Of a DNA stretch of 64,000 nucleotides, positions 24,510-36,177 are shown piece by piece. The notes under the pieces were generated by a model. It was not told where the DNA came from, did not search any database, and saw only the letters and a program-made list of their open reading frames with translations. A program made the translations under genes and the position numbers. The first letter of the stretch is position 1. Each line of letters begins with the position of its first letter. Source of the DNA: Grifola frondosa (taxonomy: Eukaryota > Basidiomycota > Agaricomycetes > Polyporales > Grifolaceae); NCBI GenBank assembly GCA_001683735.1, contig LUGG01000017.1, positions 124,001 to 188,000 of the forward strand, in the 5' to 3' direction.

Positions 24510-26220
24510 GGTAACAAGGGAGGTGATAGACCGGCCTAAACATAGAGCTCGTGCATTCTGTGCTCCATTAGCATTAATCGACTCGCTTCCTTTCGACATA
24601 CCTGATATCCTACTGGACAGCGGTATGTGCTGCCATGTCCTTCACAGCCAGTTACGTTTCTAATAGTTTATGACTCATAGGCATCGTTCGTTTCCCTCTG
24701 GGTATGTCATTGAATTCTATTTTATTATCCTTCCGTGTCTGAATTAACTCATCCGGAATATTGAACTCGGTCTGATACTGGATTTAGGTAGAAACACTGT
24801 TCTATACCGGTTAGCTCCTCCTCCTTTTGCGCTAAGCTTAGCAGTCCCGCTGACTATTTGCTCCTCCTTAGGAACATATATCGTTCTCTACTTAATCTGT
24901 ATGTATATCTTGGTCTTCATATATCTTGGTCTTCAAGAGGCAAAACGTACTGCCATGAATAGGCCTCTGCTCGTGACGACTACCCTTATGTTTTTGATGT
25001 CTACGGCTTATGTCATCATCGACCTCCGGGGACTCCAGGCTTCCTTGAATCCATCTGCTGAGGCATTAGCGTACTATGTGCAAATACGGAACTAGCTCAG
25101 TATCTTCAAACAGGCACTTTATGCCACGAACAAGTGTGTACTCTTTAATTGATTGCCTTCTACTACTTCTTAGCTGACTTTCCATATTGTAACAGCATTG
25201 CGGCAGACGGTCTCGTGGTACTTCTCCAAATGCCTTTCCTGTTTCCCACACATCATGTACGTTTTTGCAGGTTTATCGTTGTTACATCGTATGGGGATAC
25301 AATATATGGATTAGCGTTGCGCCAGTCATCATGTTAATCCCCACCACGGGTGAGTGCCTCAGGCCGGCCCCTGTAATTGTGCATTGTCCTGACGATTCTG
25401 GACAGTGTGCGCCTATCTTGCCGTTTTCTTAGCCAGGTACACGCTGGGGAGAGTGTATTCGCGAGTAACATCGCTGAGTGGGGGACGGCACTGTTTAGCC
25501 TGTCTCTTGCAACGAACATCACGGTGACCACGCTCATCGGTAAGTATTTTCACGCTGTACACGCGGGACTATGCGTCTTAAATTCTATAAGCTGTTCGGA
25601 TCTGGTGGATTGGCCGTCAGGCTCGTGTGACGCTAGGAAAACGACATGCAGCCAAGCACAATAATGCAATAGCAATCATGTGAGTCATCCACAAGTATGA
25701 ATGTCTTCATATGGTCCTGTACTAACCTGTGTGCAGCATTGAATCTAGGGCGATCTATTCGGCATGTCTGATGACCCTTCTGATTCTCTATAGCCGGAAA
25801 ACAAATGCACAGGTTCGTTCACCACGCGCAATTTCCAATTTTCGCAGTTTGACGTCTGACACCTGCGGCCATCTATCATGCAGTATATTGTTTACGACTC
25901 GCTCGCCCAGATCATGGTTGGTGGTTTCCTCGAAGCGACTTCTGAATTGTTCGCTGATAGTCTACTTTTTGCACCAACCCGTAGGGCATTGTACCTACCA
26001 TGATCGTGGTCAGGGTCGGTCTTGGCATCAGTACGCAGGATGCGAGCACGTACGCGACGTCAACGATGATAGCGGCCGCTCCTGAGCGCGGAAATCGTTT
26101 GTTCAGACTCCCTGTGCACATCCGTCGAGACGTGGAGATCGATACCGGCAGCTACGAACTCGACACCCATGATGGTCCCACCACGAGTAAAATTGCCTTT
26201 GCGGATCCGCAGGACAAATA
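24510..26220 (+). pseudogene. Polytopic fungal membrane protein (agaricomycete 7-helix family), copy B, almost complete
   Basis: Many small exons can be joined by GT-AG introns. They read ALIDSLPFDIPDILLDS (about 24571-24621), a 7-residue exon ASFVSLW (about 24681), VETLFYT (about 24788), TYIVLYLICMYILVF (from 24871) with LLVTTTLMFLMSTAYVIIDL, SIAADGLVV, VYRCYIVWGYNIWISVAPV (about 25269-25330), AGESVFASNIAEWGTALFSL (about 25450-25510) with donor GTAAGT, RIWWIGRQARVTLGKRHA, IESRAIYSACLMTLLILYS, YIVYDSLAQIM, and GIVPTMIVVRVGLGISTQDA plus a hydrophilic tail ending FADPQDK (stop 26218-26220). It resembles a common agaricomycete family of unknown function. Damage: a 15-base tandem duplication and a lost base near 24915-24945, plus a frame conflict before QVHAGE. 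The copy is healthier than D. Confidence 0.72.
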
Positions 26221-26905
26221 AATCGTGCCCATACTTTCCAATGTTTTTTTTTCTCACCCAGACATCGCTGTGAATGATTTGTCTGCTATATTTTTGTAGC
26301 GAGATTGAGTCGATCTCCAGTCTAGTTCCGAAGTACGTGTTTGTATCTATGTGTTTTTAAATTCCCTGCTCGTTATGTTCCGTATGAGTCGATGTATTTA
26401 CAAGGCTTTGCTTTTTCAGATTCCATTTGTTGTACAATATTTATTTCGACTCCTCATAACTGGAAATGTGTGTCACTCCACCACGTTGTGACAAGGTCGC
26501 ACCCATTCTGAAACGTTTTCACGTCGGATAACTGTTTCTTCCTTCAACCCAAATTGGGTTCGCTCCGGCTCAGCTCAGAATACCGGGTCCTTCGTTAAGA
26601 ATGTCTGTACGTAATAACGAGTTCTATTTCTCTGGCCCTGTTGAACATAGTATCAATAGGGACACAGCTTGATTCAATTATGTCATTCTTCCGACCAGAT
26701 CCGATAGAACTTGTATCAGTGTGCATGGGAGGTACGAAGCTTCAAGACATGTATGCGGGTCATGCTACTGCTTTTCGCCTTCTCTCGTGTCACTCGTAAC
26801 TGGGGCCTATACAATAAAAAGGAACTTTTCTCTGCATTTCCTTCCGCGTGGGTTCCCATACTTACCATACGTTCCTCACAGCATATCCGATTCAGTCATC
26901 GCAGT
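26221..26905. other. Intergenic, upstream of the desaturase
   Basis: Shared with D (63332-64000). A short frame beginning ATGTCATTCTTCCGACC at 26681 is present in both copies and may belong to the 5' leader of the desaturase; no domain is visible in it. Confidence 0.45.
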
Positions 26906-28452
26906 ATGAATATCAATCGTCCTCTTCAAGGCTTCCCTCCTATCAAGGGAATTGAATGGTCCAATCTCTCGATACTCCTTTTCACTCACGCCGTAGCATT
27001 ATATGGTATAATCTACGTCCCGCTCCAAGTTCAGACCCTTGCATGCGCCGCCGTGTATTATATCTTCTCTACTCTAGGTGAAGTACACACTACGGCTTCA
27101 AAGCCTCGCGTTTTTCACACCTTCTCATCAGGTATCACAGCAGGTTAGGACTTCATTCCTTTGGCGCATGAAAACATCCTCATGAAATCGTTGAATCATC
27201 AGGGTATCACCGTTTGTGGTCGCATAGAGCTTTCAAGGCATCACTTCCATTACAGTGGTTCCTCATACTCGCAGGCGCCAGCGCGGTACAAGGATCGTGT
27301 TACTGGTGGGCTCAGCGACACCGCTCTCATCATCGCTACACCGACACAGACAAGGATCCTTACAACTCCAAGAGGGGTCTGCTGTGGACACATATGGGAT
27401 GGGTGATCTTTCGTACGGACATTCCTCCCGGTGGCGTTGACACTACCGATCTCTGCAACAATGTAATCGTTCAGTGGCAACGCCGCTGGTTCTTCTTCAT
27501 TGGCCTCACCTTCGGATACGTCATCCCGACTGTCGTCCCTGGTTTATTCTGGAGTGATTGGAAAGGTGGCTTATGTTTCGTCGCATCCCTTCGTATGACG
27601 GTCTGCCATCATGTGAGTAATTCATATTGAGTTGCTTGTGGTTGGAGGCTTAATTATTTGTCAAGAGCATATTCTGTATAAATTCCATCGCACACTACAT
27701 CGGCAGCACGCCCTACGACGATAAACATTCTCCCAGAAATCATTTTCTGACAGCAATACTTACGATGGGAGAAGGATACCACAACTTCCACCACCAGTTC
27801 CCGATGGATTATCGTAACGCGTTCCGCTGGTACCAATTTGATCCAACGAAATGGTTTATTGCGGCGTGCAGCTACATCGGACTTGCGACTCACCTTAGGG
27901 AATTCCCGACGAATGAGGTCGAGAAGGGGCCTTCACTATGAAAATCAAGGAGCTCAAAGTTGTGCAGGACTCACTCAAGTGGCCGGTACCAGCGAGAGAC
28001 CTGCCTGTGGTTTCGTGGGAGACATGTAAGCGGCCGTTGCACGCACATCCGCGAACGAGTACCCAAGACTGATGTCCTCTTCCACTAACAGTCCAAGAGC
28101 GATCAAAGACGCACACACTTATCCTCATCTCCGGATTTATTCATGACGCCTCTGACTTCTTGGCTAACCATCCCGGAGGAGCGCATATTCTCGACACGAA
28201 CTCGGGCAAGGATATGACGGCGTCCTTTTTTGGAGGTGTCTATGACCATTCCAATGCAGCTCATAATGTTCGCGGGGCATTCTGTTTCATCCCATTTGTC
28301 ACATCTGCTAATGCCTCTCTCAACAGATACTCGCTATGATGCGCGTTGGTATTCTTGCGGGAGGAGTCGAATGTCTGGGGGAACATGCTATACCGCCGTC
28401 ACAGAGACTTTTCATTGCACGATCAGACTTGGGGGAAGTAGAATATGATTAG
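26906..28452 (+). CDS. Acyl-CoA delta-9 fatty-acid desaturase with cytochrome b5 domain (OLE1-like), one frameshift
   Basis: This is an endoplasmic reticulum enzyme that would put the first double bond into saturated acyl-CoA, using an electron from its own b5 domain. Exons: 26906-27077, micro-exon 27132-27143, 27203-27612, 27666-28025, 28092-28267 and 28327-28452. The three histidine boxes are present: HRLWSHR, QRHRSHHRY and GEGYHNFHHQFP. The b5 haem motif HPGG follows in LANHPGGAHILD, and the end reads SQRLFIARSDLGEVEYD. The ATG at 26906 was chosen because MNINRPLQGFPPIKGIEWSN precedes the first helix. Exon 4 is one base short at a GGGG run near 27930 (after NEVEKG). With one more base the exons sum to 418 codons in frame, a normal length for the family. 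It is either a sequencing or assembly error or a recent knock-out. Everything else looks sound. Confidence 0.92.
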
Positions 28453-29579
28453 TTTATTGCAAATGTTGGTGCAATCGTGGTTATTTCATGTAACAGTTTA
28501 TGCTAGGCAGTGCAAATGAAAACCGTTTGACATCGACACCTATTCACATATTTATGTCTTGTGTTACCATTGAGTTCAAATCGACACAAATGCACGACAT
28601 ATATGCAATAGACACTGCTTAGCGACAATAGATCGGAGGATACTGCCCTCCGCTGGTGAACATATTCGTATATCACTGGGGCTGCATGCATAGTACACGG
28701 GGCACATTAGTTACAGTAGCCCAGGACGCGAGCCGCTCCGGCTGCATATCATCCCGTTCGGCATGTTTGTCCACCGTAGGCAAGCAAAGGGAGGTGCATT
28801 CCGCTGGAGATGCTGGAATTCCGGCCGGAACAGAAATGTGGTCATGTGGATGTAGATCCCACGGGAAGCGTGGGATACCAGGAGACAGGTAGTCAGAACT
28901 CTCAGAATACCCGAATTTTGTAAGGTTACTAGAGAGGAACAAGAAATACAAGCAGCATCGATCCAACGCGCAATCTACAAATGAGATTTATCATTCATTG
29001 GTAGCAAAGTCGAAAAGGAACTATCAACGACGTACATCCTCCATGGACATGAACAGAATGATTCTGGCAGTGGCTGCCGTTAAAACGACCGGAATGCCAG
29101 TCAGCCACCTGTTGAGAAAGGTTAGGTTGGAGCATTTGCGAGAAGTTCTGCCGTCATGGTGATGCTCAAAAGAAATTTCTTATCTGATATTCGATATCAT
29201 GTAGAAGCTAGCAACACCATTCATCGATACGATCCCGGACGTCGGCTGTGTATCAATACCGAGCTTCAGTACGTCGAGAATGATTTGGTCTTGACGCATC
29301 TAAATTTAATACACCGGAACAGTCAGTGGCTCTCCTCGTCGTTCCCACCAATGTTGATATCGAATACTGAACTTAAGAGATCATCAGCGTTATTCTTTCT
29401 CTCCAGATACTCGTCTTCGTACCCTTCAAAGGTTTCGCTACCAATTAGCTGTTGACACTACACGCCAACGTCGCGATGCAATGAACATCCTTCTCCGGGG
29501 CTATCGGAAGGACCTTGAAGAATTTAATCACACGGCAATGGAAGTGGAAGATGGACGGAACACAGGCAAAGACAGCGAC
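28453..29579. other. Flank of block C; weak minus-strand coding signal
   Basis: On the minus strand a hydrophobic stretch RWLTGIPVVLTAATARIILF (about 29050-29110) is preserved in outline in block E. No family recognised; it could be the remains of another membrane protein or the 3' part of a neighbouring gene. Confidence 0.3.
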
Positions 29580-30131
29580 AAACTTGCCAACGGTCATTGC
29601 CGAGCCCCATCTCCGAGTCTGCAAGACTCGAGATCATCGACGGGCAAAGCGGGCCCTGCTCGGTGGCTAGCATGAAGTACGTGCTTCACTGCATGCCTTC
29701 GGCACCAGAACTGCTCCGCGTGAGGTATACCGGATCGTGCGCGTCGCGGACATACATACTTGCTCGTGCCACAGAAGCGCGTGTCGGGGAATGGGCGGGC
29801 CGCGCGCCTTCGTGTTCGGTGGCTCGAGGGTAACGACGCGCATCGCGGCGGGCACGGTGGTGGGCGGCACGAGGACGCCGAATATCATGTGCGTCGTGAT
29901 CACGGTCGTGCAGCGCCTAATCTAAATGTAAATACTGACATTCTGGACGAGGTCCACGTGAAGAATTGTGAAGTCCCTGCCGATTTTGAGCACACGGACA
30001 TGGACGTGCAGCATAGCACGCCTCGGCGTGACACGGAGGAAGTGCGCGGTGGGACGAATGGGGTCAGGGTGCTTCGCGCCCGACTGGTGTTGAATCGCAG
30101 CCTCGATGATGATGCCGCGGCCATATCCTGC
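29580..30131 (-). pseudogene. Thioesterase-like (4HBT_3/TesB-like) protein, copy C, decayed
   Basis: The minus strand shows MLHVHVRVLKIGRDFTILH-type sequence: in this copy CTSMSVCSKSAGTS is one frame and the family frame VHVRVLKIGRDFTILHVDLV the other. Then ITTHMIFGVLVPPTTVPAAM and RVVTLEPPNTKARGPP follow, which is the best preserved central segment of all copies. Towards the 3' side a segment ATEQGPLCPSMISSLADSEM corresponds to the WFELT...PSLAFFAD region of intact fungal thioesterase-like proteins. The C-terminal SDIGE segment seen in A and B was not found. Stops and shifts prevent a product. Confidence 0.68.
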
Positions 30132-31397
30132 ACTCGAAACGCGTTAAGCTCACTGAAAAAACCCTGCCCTAAAGTTGCCCACCTTCTTGAAGAGTTCTGA
30201 AAAATGGCAATGATACCACAAGCTGAGCGCGTGCCATATTAAAAGTGAATTATGAGACGCACTGCAAAATGTCATATTCTGAATTGATAGTACCACTGTG
30301 CACGGCAACTCCGTCCTTCGCAGGAGTGGAGCATGAGGGGTCTGCGACAATAACGAGAGTGGCGCCACAATGAATCACTGTGCACAAGCAAGAGAACAGC
30401 AAGTTGAGTATCAGCTGGCTTACACATGTCCTCTTTTGTGCGGATATGCAACGATGAGGGACGGATATCTCTCAAAAATGGTGTGACACGATAGTAGGGA
30501 GGCCTGGAATGGATGTAAGCAGCATTTCTGCCAGGGGTCCTAGTGCGGGGGTGTTGCAGGGACACGCTATTCACAGGCGTGGAAGTCCCCGGGATTCTAA
30601 ATTGTTGCCGCCATTGCAGAATCTGTTCTCAGAGTTCCCATCGCTCAACGCTGACCGGCCACCGGTCAGGCCCCAGGGCATTGAGCTAAGAATTCAGCAA
30701 CCAGCGCGACCTTAGATGGGCTACGGCCGTCCAGGAATCACGAAAACGCGAGATCTGAAGAGCAGCAAAGGGCAGCAACCGAAAACGGAGTGTACTCGGG
30801 GCACACCATGTCACGGATAATGGTCACACGTTCGGCGCGTTCGGCAAGAATGTGTCGGGCACGTGTAGCGCGCGCTCATCCTGTCCAAGGATGTCAACAT
30901 AAAGATTTATAGAAATACTTCTACAGTTCAGCATGCAACGATTTAGAATTTCCACATTGGGTGGGATAAGAACAAGCTGAAATAAATGTCAGAAGCGCAT
31001 CCATTTACGTTTAGCGAGATGGAGGCGCAGCCCCATGCACGTTCGGCGTCATATTATCTAAGATCATGCAGGCCTCACAAACAAAGGGTGACGAGAAAGT
31101 TTGTGACATTGGCGCCCCAAGGGCGCCAATGGAACTCAACCGATCGACCGTCCTCTCCACCTTGAACGTGCTCGACTAAAACTATACGCATGGATAAAGC
31201 CATTTAGTTATACATGAAGGACTGTATCGGGGCGGCAACCCTCCCCCGATATAGGCGCACTGAATACTTCTGCAATCACGCACAGTTTGCGACACGGATC
31301 AATCATATTTTTCGAAGTTGTGGTGCGTTGCTTATAAGGCTTATGGAAACTGACCGCCTCAACCCTCGCTGCCGGATTACCTCTGCAAAGTACCGTC
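30132..31397. other. Spacer of block C without the TIR element
   Basis: Aligns to 2337-2900 at its left and to about 3960-4183 at its right. The segment that holds the MITE-like element in A, B and D is replaced by about 250 bases, part of which (30655-30790) resembles 35755-35935 in block E. No gene seen. Confidence 0.5.
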
Positions 31398-33303
31398 ATG
31401 GGTGTGATTGAGAACCTCCTAGGCTCTGTTTTGATAGGAATGTTTTTTGCATGCATGTGAATATGTCATATTCCCATTGCCGTACCAGCATACTGATTAC
31501 AATCTATCACGATGCAGCCTCTACGGAGTCACAACTTTGCAGGCTTTCATATATATGCAGACGTACCCAAATGATTCTCGTCTGTTTAAGTATCTAGTCA
31601 GTGAAGTATACTTTTACATCATTCTAGCATGACTCACCGCTGCATCTATGCAGGTTGCCACGTTTGGTAGATTCAAAGCTCACAGGTGGCTGATCGCCAG
31701 TGACATCGTCTATAGGTACTGGAGACCCTCCATACAGGCTTTTGCATGCAATTTATGTATGCGTATGTCATCTGGAACTTCGGTAACGTGGAATTCATGG
31801 GGGGAATATACTGGTGAGTGAATGAGTTACGATGTGAGGTCAGTTCTTACATAGAATGATGTTGTTAGGAGTGGTGGTGTGAGTACTCCGCTCTATTTCA
31901 AGACGAGCCGGTTGACACATGAACGCACCGCCAGCTGACCGTATCTTGGGCGTAAGTCTCATCAGAAGCCTTGCTCCCCAGTTCAGAAATTGACTTGGAT
32001 ATGTTTACCAGGTCCTCATTCAAGTGACTGTGCAGTGGTTCGTCGCATCATTTATACCTATTTTGTCTATGCTAATATCGTGCTTGCTTACCACAGCTTC
32101 TATATCAGGCGTGTTTGGGTCTGTGAGTACACTATTCTATATGCTCCAAACACCCTTAAACTGTCTGATAGTGAGCAACTACTCGTTCGCCTTTACAATC
32201 CCTCTGGTGATAACTGCTGCATGTCTCAATACCGTCCTGGTATTCTGAAGTTCGACGATCGAGACATTCCTTGTGCTTTGTCGCTTTGGTATGTCTACAT
32301 CGGTATCAACCCGCCAAGTGACTGATAAATCATTGTCGATGCTCGTCAGGTTTCGGGATAGGTACGCTTCTCCCGCTTCAACAACAACAGTAATATTGAA
32401 CTCAAAGGGACGTAGCTACAACAACTTTTAGTGTGCTACCGCGTCTGTTCTTTGTGATCGCGTTTGTGAGTAAACTGTCTTGGATAGTTATCTCCTTCCC
32501 GAATGGGCTGTGTTCCGTTTCAAGATAGGGCCACTGGTAATGTGGTTTTATTGATTTGAAACACGAGAAAAATATGACAGATGCATGAATGTTTATAGGT
32601 TACGCTCAGTTGTGGCATGGGGTCGTCTGCTTGCATAGATGTGATTGTGGCATCTGTGATGATCTACTATCTCAAACGTGGGCGGTCGGCTTTGACGAGG
32701 TGCGATTGTACTTTCCGAGCTTTATCTTCTTTCTAGTATTTATCGTCTGGTCCAGATCAGATAATATGCTTGTGTGGCTCAGCGTGTATACCGTGAACAC
32801 GGGCGCTCTTACGAGGTATGTTTTTGCTATCACAGTCATCCGGCTTTGCGAATTTGACCGCTTTTGATAGCGCTATTTCCGTGCTTACTATCATCATGGT
32901 ACGATGGATCGGTTCTGCTCGTTGTCATTTCCGACTTGACGCCAATACAGTTCGCGGTGCAGAAGGAAAGTCTGGTCTTCCTGGCGTTGGGCGCGGTGCA
33001 AAGCAAATGTGAGTAACTAGCACCGACATATATTTCTGGACTAGAACTGAGCTACGTCGACAGTGTATGCGAACTCATTTCTCGGGAGGTGCGGCCAAAT
33101 TTATTATTAAACTCTCGATTCGATACTCATTCAGCTGCATCCAGCCTGAACGACGCTCATCACGCACTCAGCACATTCGCAACACACTCAGCGAGGACCA
33201 GTGTATCCCACGATCGAGCTCTCGAGCAGCTCGCAGTTCAAGACAACCGTCCCGGTACCGTGGCCCACGGCTTGTGTCTAATCTGACATCAGAGTCTTCT
33301 GAC
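31398..33303 (+). pseudogene. DUF6534-family seven-helix membrane protein, copy C, broken
   Basis: ATG at 31398 opens MGVIENLLGSVLIGMFFACM and a donor GT follows, as in A and B. The other family segments follow in order: LQAFIYMQTYPNDSRLFKYL (about 31540-31595), TVQWFVASF (about 32025), GSSACIDVIVASVMIYYL (about 32620-32675), LVWLSVYTVNTGALT (about 32770-32815), LVFLALGAVQSK (about 32975-33005) and a C-terminal end with many changes (DDAHHALSTFATHSARTS in one frame). Base changes relative to A and B are frequent, consistent with an older copy. Several frameshifts make it non-functional. Confidence 0.8.
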
Positions 33304-33599
33304 TCTTCTCTTGCACGTTTTAGTGTCGTGTGGAAATCCTGCAGGAGACCGCCATAACGGGCGATACACATAGTAGTAGTGGAACTGACATAGTAAGTGC
33401 AACATACTGTATTCACTCATCGTATATCCGCTTATGCGTTGCAGTCATCAGATCTCTCTATCAAGAAACCGCATGGGCAATTCTTGAGATTTAGAAGACC
33501 GAGAGTGCTGAAGCACGAGCACCCTACACGAAGTCCACATGGCCGTTGATAAACATGATCGGATACACCATACTGCCGCACGAACTGTCGGATTCCGAG

Positions 33600-36000
33600 A
33601 CGAAACGTCCTCAAGAAAATATTGTGATATCCGCGTATACGCTCCTACTGTATTTATTCGTGACTTCGCTTGTGGGACCGAGTATACGTGAATTAATTTT
33701 ATTTATATTCATACTGCACGTGGGGGCACATTAGTTACAGTAGCGCTGAAGGACGTGAGCCGCTCCGACTGCATGTCACCCCGTTCGGCACGTCTGCACG
33801 CCGTAAGCGAGCAAAATGAGATGCATTCCGCGGGAGATGAATTTTGACCGGAACAGAAATGTGGTCTTGTGAATTTAGATCCCACGGGAAGCGTTGGATA
33901 CCAGGAGACAATAAGTCAGAACTTTCAAAATACCTGCATTTTGAAAGGCTGCTAGAGAGGAACACAAGAAATTCAAGCAGCATCGATACAACAAGCAATC
34001 TACAAAGGAGGTGTATCATTTATTAACAGCAAAATAGAAAAGTATCTACCAACGATGTACATCCTCTATGGCCATGAGCAGGATGACTCTGACAGTTGCT
34101 GCCGCTATAACGACTGGAATGCCAGTCAGTCATCTGTTCAGAAAGGTTAGATTGGAACATTCTGCCGTCATGGTGATACTGGGAAGAATTTTCTGATCTG
34201 ATATTGGATATATGTGGAAACTACGACCTCAAGAGCCCCTCTGTGCCGAATCTCGACCGCTACTGTATACTTCCAATTAGCCGTACCCAGCGTCAATACA
34301 TCACGAACAATTTGGTCTTGATACACCTAGATTTGATGCATTGGAATGGGCAGTGGCTCTTGTTATTCCCACCAACATTGGTATCGAATCTTGAGCTTAA
34401 GAGATCATCCGCATTGCTCTTTCTCTCCTGATAGATGTCTTTGTAACACTTCAAGGTTTCTGATAGAGGTTTCCAACGACCCTTGCAGTAATCACGACAT
34501 GTATACTAGTCCAATTTAAGATTTTTCAGTGAGTCCGGTCCGTGCGCCGCTACCAATTAACTGTTAACACTATGCGCGGACTTCGCGATGCAGAGAACAT
34601 CCTTCTCCGGTGCTATCGGAAGGACTTGGATGAATTTAATAACACAATGGAAGTGGAAGACGAACGGAACTCAGGCGAAGACAGCGACAAAATTGTCAAG
34701 GGTTATCGTTGAACCCCATCGCCGAGTCTGCGAGACTCGAGATCATCGACGGGTAGAGCGGGCCCTGCTCTGTGGGTAACATGAAGTACGTGCTCCACTG
34801 CATGCCCTCAGTGCAAGACCTGCTCCGCGTGGCGTGTACCGGATCGTGCGCGTCGCGGACATACTTGCTCATGCAGCAAAAGCACGTGTCGGGCACTCGT
34901 GCGCATTTGGATGGGTGTATCTGCATGGGCGTGCCATGCGCCTTCGTGTTTGCTGGCTCGAGGGTAAGCACGCGTGTCGCAGTGGGCACGGTGGTGGGCG
35001 CTATGAGGACGCCGAATATCATGTGCATCGTGATCATGCAGTGCTTAATCCGAATGCAAAGCAGCGGATACGGACATTCTGAACGAGGTCCACGTGGAGA
35101 ATTGTGAAGTCCCCGCCAATTTTAAGCACGCGGACATGGACGTGCAGCATAGCACGCCTTGGCACACGGAGGAAGTGCGCGGTGGGGTGGATGGGGTCAG
35201 GGTGCTTCGAGGCCGACTGGTATTGAATCGCAACCTCGAGGATGATGCCGCGGTCATATCACTGCACTTGAAACACGTTAAGCTCACCGAAAGGACTGCC
35301 CTAAAGTTCCCCACCTTCTTGGAGAGTTCTGAAAAGTGGCAATGATGCCACAAGCTGAGCGCGTGCCATGTTGAAATTGAATTATGAGACGTACTGCGAA
35401 ATGTCATATTGAGAATCGATAGCACCACTGTGGTGCACGGCAACTCCGTCCTTCACAGAAGTAGAGCGTGAAGGGTCTGCGATAACGAGAGCTTTGGAGA
35501 GTGGCATCATAATGAATCACTGAACGGCAAGCAAGGGAACAACAGCAAGCTAGACGTTGAACTATCAGCTTACACATGTCCTATTTTGTGCGAATAAGGC
35601 ACGAAAATTTGCGACATGATAGCAAGGAGGCCTGTAATGGATGTAAAGCAGTTGTGGGGTGCTTGCTGGTTATTTGATGGACGCGCTCAAAATGAGAGTG
35701 TGAAAGCCCCCGGGATTCTAAACTGTTACCGCAGTTCCCATCGCTCAGCATTGAGCGGCCGCCAGACTCTGATTAGGCCCCAGGGCCTAGGGCTAATAAT
35801 TCAGCGCTCTCAGCACCAGCTTGGATGGACTCACGTTGATTTGTAGCTGACAGCATGTTTCAGTTTCAATTCTCCTTCCATCCTTGGCCATCGGAGAATC
35901 ACGAAAAAGCGAGATCTGAAAGGAAAAATACGAAAAATAGTCCATACGCATGGAGCACCGTAGGCATCCCACACGGACATAGTGTGGTCGCAAGTTAAGT
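33600..36000. repeat. Segmental duplication block E (partial)
   Basis: Starts at the CGTCCTCAAGAAAATATTGTG landmark directly after block C and runs to about 36000. It contains the thioesterase-like pseudogene and its upstream flank, but neither the TIR element nor a DUF6534 gene. C and E are therefore a direct tandem pair joined within a few bases. Confidence 0.7.
34690..35262 (-). pseudogene. Thioesterase-like (4HBT_3/TesB-like) protein, copy E, decayed
   Basis: This copy gives the clearest family reading. The minus strand shows GIILEVAIQYQSASKHPDPI then HPTAHFLRVPRRAMLHVHVR and VLKIGGDFTILHVDLVQNVR, then after a likely intron ITMHMIFGVLIAPTTVPTAT and RVLTLEPANTKAHGTP. A distal segment MQWSTYFMLPTEQGPLYPSM with ISSLADSAMGF follows. 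The first group matches the N-terminal hotdog strand-helix pattern of TesB-like fungal proteins (HP.P.H.TAHFLR...VHVRVLK.G..FT...DLVQ). The upstream first exon and C-terminal end are not found, and stops lie between segments. Confidence 0.74.
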
Positions 36001-36177
36001 TCAAGATCAGTATATATTTACCTCAAGATACGTGCCCTTAAGGTTACCTTACATGTGTAGGTCAAGATGCCGAGATGCCGAAGAATTAAATCGGATTTAA
36101 GTACTTACTTACTTATCTGCCACTAGTCCCGATCATGATCGATTACATGTATTGATCCAGACTCAGATATGTCGGAC
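36001..36177. other. Spacer
   Basis: Right boundary of block E; no feature seen. Confidence 0.4.

Larger units (their letters stand above)
12841..26890. repeat. Segmental duplication block B with right extension
   Basis: The left part (12841-20400) is the module shared with A and D. The right part (about 20130-26890) is shared with 57240-64000 at high identity. Because D joins the two in the same order, the right extension was part of one duplication of at least 12 kb. The B copy continues into the desaturase at 26906; the D copy reaches the window end at the equivalent of about 26890. Confidence 0.85.
28690..33590. repeat. Segmental duplication block C
   Basis: Contains a flank shared with E (28690-29580 versus 33740-34680), the thioesterase-like pseudogene and the plus-strand DUF6534 pseudogene. 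The TIR element is absent: around 30650-30900 the sequence instead shares GGCCCCAGGGC and AAAACGCGAGATCTGAA-type segments with block E. C is clearly more diverged from A, B and D than those are from each other. Confidence 0.75.

Noticed and set aside
24900..24960. Microsatellite near the tandem TCTTGGTCTTCA copies
   Set aside because: It is a single 15-base duplication inside an exon of copy B, absent from D, not a repeat array.
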